61,284 nt of DNA from a virus. The notes under the pieces were generated by a model. It made no database searches and was not told the DNA's origin. It worked only from the letters and a program-made list of their open reading frames with translations. Below, piece by piece: positions 57,700 to 61,284 of the stretch. Position 1 is the first letter of the stretch, and every line of letters begins with the position of its first letter. A program made the translations under genes and the position numbers. The DNA lies in the IMG/VR virus record IMGVR_UViG_3300031857_000179, positions 1 through 61,284 of that record. One strand, given 5' to 3'.

Positions 57700-59898
57700 T
57701 TATGTCGGTATCAGAGTTATTGCTGTCTTAAATGTAGTTACTGCATTGTTTGGTGTAGCTAACAAACTTAAAGTACCAGTTGAAATTGTAGCGTCAAATA
57801 CGCCCAATGTCGCACCAGTTTTAATATTACCATACTGAGACAAATACACAGTTGTTCCATCGTGAATCAAAGTCATCTCTAGTAATTCATATGATGAACC
57901 GCTAGAAATCTGAACGAGATATTTAGCTGAACGATATGCAGTTGTTGAGAATGAATCTAATGTAAATTGAGTAGCAGACGCAGTTGTTACAGCAGTAGAT
58001 TCATAAACTGCATTCGTATTAATTGTTGCTACTGTATTTGATGTTAAACTTGAACCAATTATTGCACCGCTGGTAGACAATGCACCAGTCATCACATCAC
58101 CAGCTTTATCAACTTTGGTAATTAGACCAGCGCCTACGTTTGCTTGATATGCTGATGTAACAGTAATAAGTCCAGCGCCAGTATTTGCTTGATAGGCCAA
58201 TGTTACAGTATTAGCGGTTGATATTAGACCTTCACCAACGTTTGCTTGATATGCACTTGTGACTGCAATTATACTAGCACCAACGTTAGCATTATCAGCT
58301 TGTCTACCAGATGCAATACTAGCGGCTAAAGTTGTATTAGCCGTATTCGCATCAATTCTAGCGGAACCAACGTTAGCTTGATATGCGGATGTTACAGATA
58401 TAACAGCCGCACCAGTATTTGCTTGTGCATTACTATAAATTGTATTTGAGTAATCTAATGGATCAAGTCCGCGCAATGTGATTACATTCGTAACTAGATT
58501 TGCGCTTAGTGTTGCAACTCTTGTGTTTGCAATATCAATAATATTAGTTGGTTCAATATTTGTTTGCAGATTATCAAACAAGTAATATTTGCCATCAGAG
58601 AATTTGCGAATCAAACCTGTGTGATTGTTTGGCGTATTAGCGTAGTGACCAATGAAACCAATATCCAACAAATCTGATTGATTTTCTTTACCTAATTGGA
58701 TAAGAGTGTCTGAAACACTCAATGAGGTAACATTAAGTGTTGTTGTAGCTCCAGTAATAACTAAGTTACCCGAAACTGTCAAGTCACCAGTAATTGTACC
58801 ACCAGCTTTTGGTAATGCGGCATTTGCTGTGGTGTATGCTAAGTTAGCTTGAGAGAAAGCAGAGTTGCCTCTATCATATGCGGCATTAGCTTGATTTCTT
58901 ACCCAAGTATCTACAGCATTGTTTGCGGCATTAAAAGCAAGATTAGCCTGATTAAATACATTAGTTATGTTATTGGATAAAGTAATTACACTTGCGCCAA
59001 CGTTAGCTTGCGAAACTGTTTGATATGCTAGTAGTCCAGCGCCTACGTTTGCTTGATATGCTGATGTAACAGTAATAAGTCCAGCACCTACGTTTGCTTG
59101 GTAAGCTGAAGTAACAGTAATAAGTCCAGCACCAACGTTTGCCTGTCCTGCTGTTACTGCTGAGTTAGCGGCATCATATGCGGCATTAGCTTGATTTCTA
59201 ACCCAAGTATCCACAGCATTATTAGCAGCCGTAAACGCTAAGTTGGCTTGAGCAAATGCAGAAACAGCAATACCAACACCAGAGTTTGCTTGTGCGTATG
59301 CTAAGTTAGCTTGTGCAAAAGAACCGTAAGAAGTATTTGCTTGATTGAATGCTAGATTGGCTTGATTGAAAGCATTGAGCGCAATGTTAGCAGTAGCCGA
59401 TGATGATACGGAAGGTGCGCCAGTTGTTGATTGAAAAACAAAATCAGATGCGCCGGAGATTACAATCTGCCCACCATTATTTCCAATAACAATACCATCA
59501 ATGTTGATTGAACCTGGACCGACAAACAAATCTTTCCAACGATTTCCAACTGAACCTAAACTATAAACATTATCTGTTGTTGGAGTTACATTACCAGTTA
59601 CAATTACATTACCAGAAATTGTGCCGCCAGCAGAATTGAATTTTGTATTAGCTGTACTATAGGCCGTATTTGCTTGAGCGAATGCTGAGTTTGCTCTATC
59701 AAACGCTAAGTTTGCTTTTGTGAATGCAAATTGGTCTAACTGCGCTGATTCTAAAGCAAGAGAAAAACCACCAGCTGTTGTGCCATCATGGACAACAACT
59801 GTTTTCTTATCTGTGTCAACGGTAATCTCAGCCACTGCTCCAGTAAATGTTGCAGTTTGGGCTGTATTTCCTCTTCTTAACTGTAATTGCGTTGGCAT
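57700..59898 (-). CDS. Long repeat-rich fibre protein with Mtd-N-like head
   Basis: A 732-aa protein. PTQLQLRRGNTAQTATFTGA and VAEITVDTDKKTVVVHDGTT match the N-terminal domain of major tropism determinant-like fibres that anchors to the baseplate. The body is built of repeats (AYQANVGAGLITVTS; NQANLAFNAANNAVDTWVRN) that predict a long trimeric rod, interrupted by TLNVTSLSVSDTLIQLGKEN. The C-terminal tip ends QYGNIKTGATLGVFDATI. DNA copies of the 15-residue repeat are near identical at 58120-58200 and 59035-59150. Confidence 0.85.
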   Translation of the reverse strand: MPTQLQLRRGNTAQTATFTGAVAEITVDTDKKTVVVHDGTTAGGFSLALESAQLDQFAFTKANLAFDRANSAFAQANTAYSTANTKFNSAGGTISGNVIVTGNVTPTTDNVYSLGSVGNRWKDLFVGPGSINIDGIVIGNNGGQIVISGASDFVFQSTTGAPSVSSSATANIALNAFNQANLAFNQANTSYGSFAQANLAYAQANSGVGIAVSAFAQANLAFTAANNAVDTWVRNQANAAYDAANSAVTAGQANVGAGLITVTSAYQANVGAGLITVTSAYQANVGAGLLAYQTVSQANVGASVITLSNNITNVFNQANLAFNAANNAVDTWVRNQANAAYDRGNSAFSQANLAYTTANAALPKAGGTITGDLTVSGNLVITGATTTLNVTSLSVSDTLIQLGKENQSDLLDIGFIGHYANTPNNHTGLIRKFSDGKYYLFDNLQTNIEPTNIIDIANTRVATLSANLVTNVITLRGLDPLDYSNTIYSNAQANTGAAVISVTSAYQANVGSARIDANTANTTLAASIASGRQADNANVGASIIAVTSAYQANVGEGLISTANTVTLAYQANTGAGLITVTSAYQANVGAGLITKVDKAGDVMTGALSTSGAIIGSSLTSNTVATINTNAVYESTAVTTASATQFTLDSFSTTAYRSAKYLVQISSGSSYELLEMTLIHDGTTVYLSQYGNIKTGATLGVFDATISTGTLSLLATPNNAVTTFKTAITLIPT

Positions 59899-59921
59899 TT
59901 AATATCCTTAAATTATCAATC

Positions 59922-59929
59922 TATTTATG
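59922..59929 (-). promoter_or_regulatory. Late promoter variant (CATAAATA)
   Basis: The minus strand reads CATAAATA, the same variant as before gp18, 24 bases upstream of the 732-aa fibre gene. Confidence 0.6.
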
Positions 59930-60643
59930 TTACGTTAAATAGCCAAGGTCTTTTTCCAAGTAAAAGCCTTCGGGTGTTACTGGATTATCTGAACAATCAT
60001 AAACTGGTCCAGCCAGTTCTCCTTGTATGAATGTATTATCTGAAACGAGAGCAACCAAACTTTCAGTAACAAAACCATAAGGCGCAGTTGGAAAATAATC
60101 TGATGAAGAAGTTCCTCCTCCAACAGAAACGGTATTAGCATAATCATATGCGGCTTGTGCTAAACCACTAGCTGAGTTTGCTTTATCAAAAGCCAAATTG
60201 GCTTGTCCAAATGCTGAATTTGTTCTTCCCGTAACAACAATTAGTCCAGCACCAACGTTTGCTTGTCCAGTTGTTACTGCGGAATTGGCTGCATTGTATG
60301 CTAAGTTTGCTTGTGCAAATGCTGAGTTTGAAACATTACTAATTCTTGTGGTGACATTACTTGTGATTTCACCGGCAACAATATTATCGGTAGTTAAAGT
60401 TTTTGTTGTTTTATCAAATTTTAGATTTGCTGATGCGCCAAATGCACCAGAATCATTAAATTGAATTTCTTGATTTAGTCCAGTAGGCTCAGTTATAACA
60501 TCAAATAAAATTGCGGTATTTGTTTGATTACCATAATACAGTTTACCATCGGCATAGTTAATAGCCAATTCGCCCGGCGATAATGTAGTTGGTGTATTAC
60601 CTGATGCGCCTGAATTTTTTAACTGAATTAGTGTGTTTGCCAT
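59930..60643 (-). CDS. Fibre-related protein with Mtd-N-like head
   Basis: A 237-aa protein. NSGASGNTPTTLSPGELAIN and YADGKLYYGNQTNTAILFD are the Mtd-N-like anchoring domain. LNQEIQFNDSGAFGASANLK is shared with the fibre at 56017, and GQANVGAGLIVVTGRTNSAF, AFDKANSASGL with the 732-aa fibre. The end (VAGPVYDCSD-type region ELAGPVYDCSDNPVTPEGFY) is a different small tip. It could be a shorter companion fibre. Confidence 0.8.
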   Translation of the reverse strand: MANTLIQLKNSGASGNTPTTLSPGELAINYADGKLYYGNQTNTAILFDVITEPTGLNQEIQFNDSGAFGASANLKFDKTTKTLTTDNIVAGEITSNVTTRISNVSNSAFAQANLAYNAANSAVTTGQANVGAGLIVVTGRTNSAFGQANLAFDKANSASGLAQAAYDYANTVSVGGGTSSSDYFPTAPYGFVTESLVALVSDNTFIQGELAGPVYDCSDNPVTPEGFYLEKDLGYLT

Positions 60644-60653
60644 TTACCGAATC

Positions 60654-61217
60654 TTAGAATGTTCCGCCAGATTTTACAATATCATCATCAATTGGAAGAA
60701 CTGGTTCTTCAACAGCAATCTCTGGAGTATCAGGTTGAACAACTTCACCAAGTTTAACTTTTTTAAGTTTGTTTGCAGGAACTACAGTTTCCAATCTTGC
60801 AACATATTTAGTGAGTTCTTCAATCCGATTATTGTTTTGCATTAAAACATTTTGGGATTCACTCTTAGCGGTCAACACATCTTGTTGTGCAGATTTTAAT
60901 TGCCTCATGTAGTCATTGACTGCATTTTGCAATCTATCTTTTTCTTGTTTCAAAGAATCATTATTTCCGGAAGAACTTTTTAGATTATCTCGTTCGGTCG
61001 TTAGTTGATTTATAACTTTATCTTTTTCAACAAGTTGAGATTGATATGTTATATTCGCTTCAGAAACTTCTTTTAACCTTCTCACAGAATCTTCTGCTTC
61101 TTGTAAACTATTCTTATTTACTTCAATTTGTGCTTGAAACATTAAATTCTGCTTGACAACTTCCATAAAATTGCCAAGCAAAACTTCTACATAAGCATTT
61201 TGTAATCTCACATCCAT
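60654..61217 (-). CDS. Coiled-coil protein of the fibre region
   Basis: A 187-aa protein. RLQNAYVEVLLGNFMEVVKQ opens it; residues about 30-145 are long heptad-rich helices (LVEKDKVINQLTTERDNLKS, YMRQLKSAQQDVLTAKSESQ). The tail is acidic and ends DDDIVKSGGTF. The closing GGTF is shared with the gene cut by the window edge. Probably a virion-associated or assembly protein; no family assigned. Confidence 0.72.
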   Translation of the reverse strand: MDVRLQNAYVEVLLGNFMEVVKQNLMFQAQIEVNKNSLQEAEDSVRRLKEVSEANITYQSQLVEKDKVINQLTTERDNLKSSSGNNDSLKQEKDRLQNAVNDYMRQLKSAQQDVLTAKSESQNVLMQNNNRIEELTKYVARLETVVPANKLKKVKLGEVVQPDTPEIAVEEPVLPIDDDIVKSGGTF

Positions 61218-61239
61218 AATAAAATCCTTTCATTATAAT

Positions 61240-61284
61240 TTAGAATGTTCCACCATTTAGGTGTGCAAAAGTTGGTGCTCCAGA
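61240..61284 (-). CDS. C-terminal end of a gene cut by the window edge
   Basis: The last 14 codons and stop of a minus-strand frame, reading SGAPTFAHLNGGTF. The ending GGTF repeats the end of the coiled-coil protein next to it. The body lies outside the window, so nothing else can be said. An AAAGGA ribosome site for the coiled-coil gene lies between them. Confidence 0.5.
   Translation of the reverse strand, partial: SGAPTFAHLNGGTF

Noticed and set aside
1-61284. Cyanophage identity based on gene order, hsp20 and CobS-like gene
   Set aside because: No photosystem or other cyanobacterial auxiliary gene is present; the same genes occur in phages of other aquatic bacteria, so the host is left open.

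Overview
The window is a contiguous piece of the genome of a T4-like myovirus (tailed phage with contractile tail). The evidence is the full T4 core set in T4-like order: DNA polymerase gp43, UvsX, gp41, RegA, gp62, gp44, gp45, gp46, gp47, the late sigma factor gp55, UvsW, UvsY, then gp23, gp22, gp21, gp67/68-like core proteins, gp20, gp19, gp18, gp17, gp16, gp15, gp14 and gp13. Several features point to the aquatic branch of T4-like phages (cyanophages, pelagiphages and relatives) rather than to enteric T4: an Hsp20 gene, a CobS/CobT-like pair, phage peptide deformylase, Sm-like proteins, a short gp62, 2OG-Fe(II) oxygenases beside the neck genes, collagen-like fibres, and low GC. No photosynthesis gene is present, so the host cannot be named from this window. 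Essentially every gene is on the minus strand, so transcription runs from right to left. Both window edges cut genes.

Layout by coordinate. 1-2005: sugar-nucleotide and glycosyltransferase-like genes. 2035-4643: four phage genes of uncertain function, including a DUF6267-like protein with a KxDG motif, behind a late promoter. 4667-11404: replication and recombination (gp41, UvsX, gp43), nucleotide-pool enzymes, an Sm-like protein and one tRNA with a CAU anticodon. 11401-13776: dCMP deaminase, metallophosphoesterase, Hsp20 and a likely structured RNA. 13789-17391: RegA, gp62, an AT-rich nuclease-like insert, a membrane protein, gp44 and gp45. 17427-22687: a dATP/dGTP pyrophosphohydrolase-like protein, a glycosyltransferase, a small HTH protein, a MoxR/CobS-like AAA+ ATPase and a large zincin-VWA protein. 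22755-25448: methyltransferase, TET-associated-type glycosyltransferase, an acidic partner protein and peptide deformylase. 25445-31635: gp46/47, a nucleotidyltransferase, gp55, an Sm-like protein, UvsW and UvsY. 31667-47307: capsid, tail and packaging genes. 47337-49222: a glycosyltransferase and two oxygenases. 49225-61284: a tail-fibre region with collagen-like, S74-chaperone and Mtd-N-like proteins.

Two promoter classes can be read directly. Sigma-70-like promoters (TTGACA, 16-17 bp, TATAAT) precede gp45, the CobS-like, CobT-like, HTH and UvsY genes. T4-type late promoters (TATAAATA or one-base variants) precede gp13, gp18, gp19, gp22, gp67, the 179-aa tube-like gene after gp23, a fibre gene and the 260-aa gene at 3861. 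Intrinsic terminators follow gp23, gp19 and the HTH gene. The window therefore holds both the early/middle programme, including the late sigma gp55, and the late structural programme that gp55 should switch on.

Points most worth following: a GC-rich, terminator-bounded candidate RNA upstream of hsp20; early promoters whose -35 box sits in the loop of an unrelated hairpin; a perfect plus-strand promoter opposing all genes; a TAGT-type DNA glycosyltransferase cassette; an AAA+/zincin-VWA pair; an AT-rich PD-(D/E)xK-like gene inside the clamp-loader operon; and a fibre-gene array built on a repeated 5' module. All family assignments come from motif reading and memory of these families, not from database searches.
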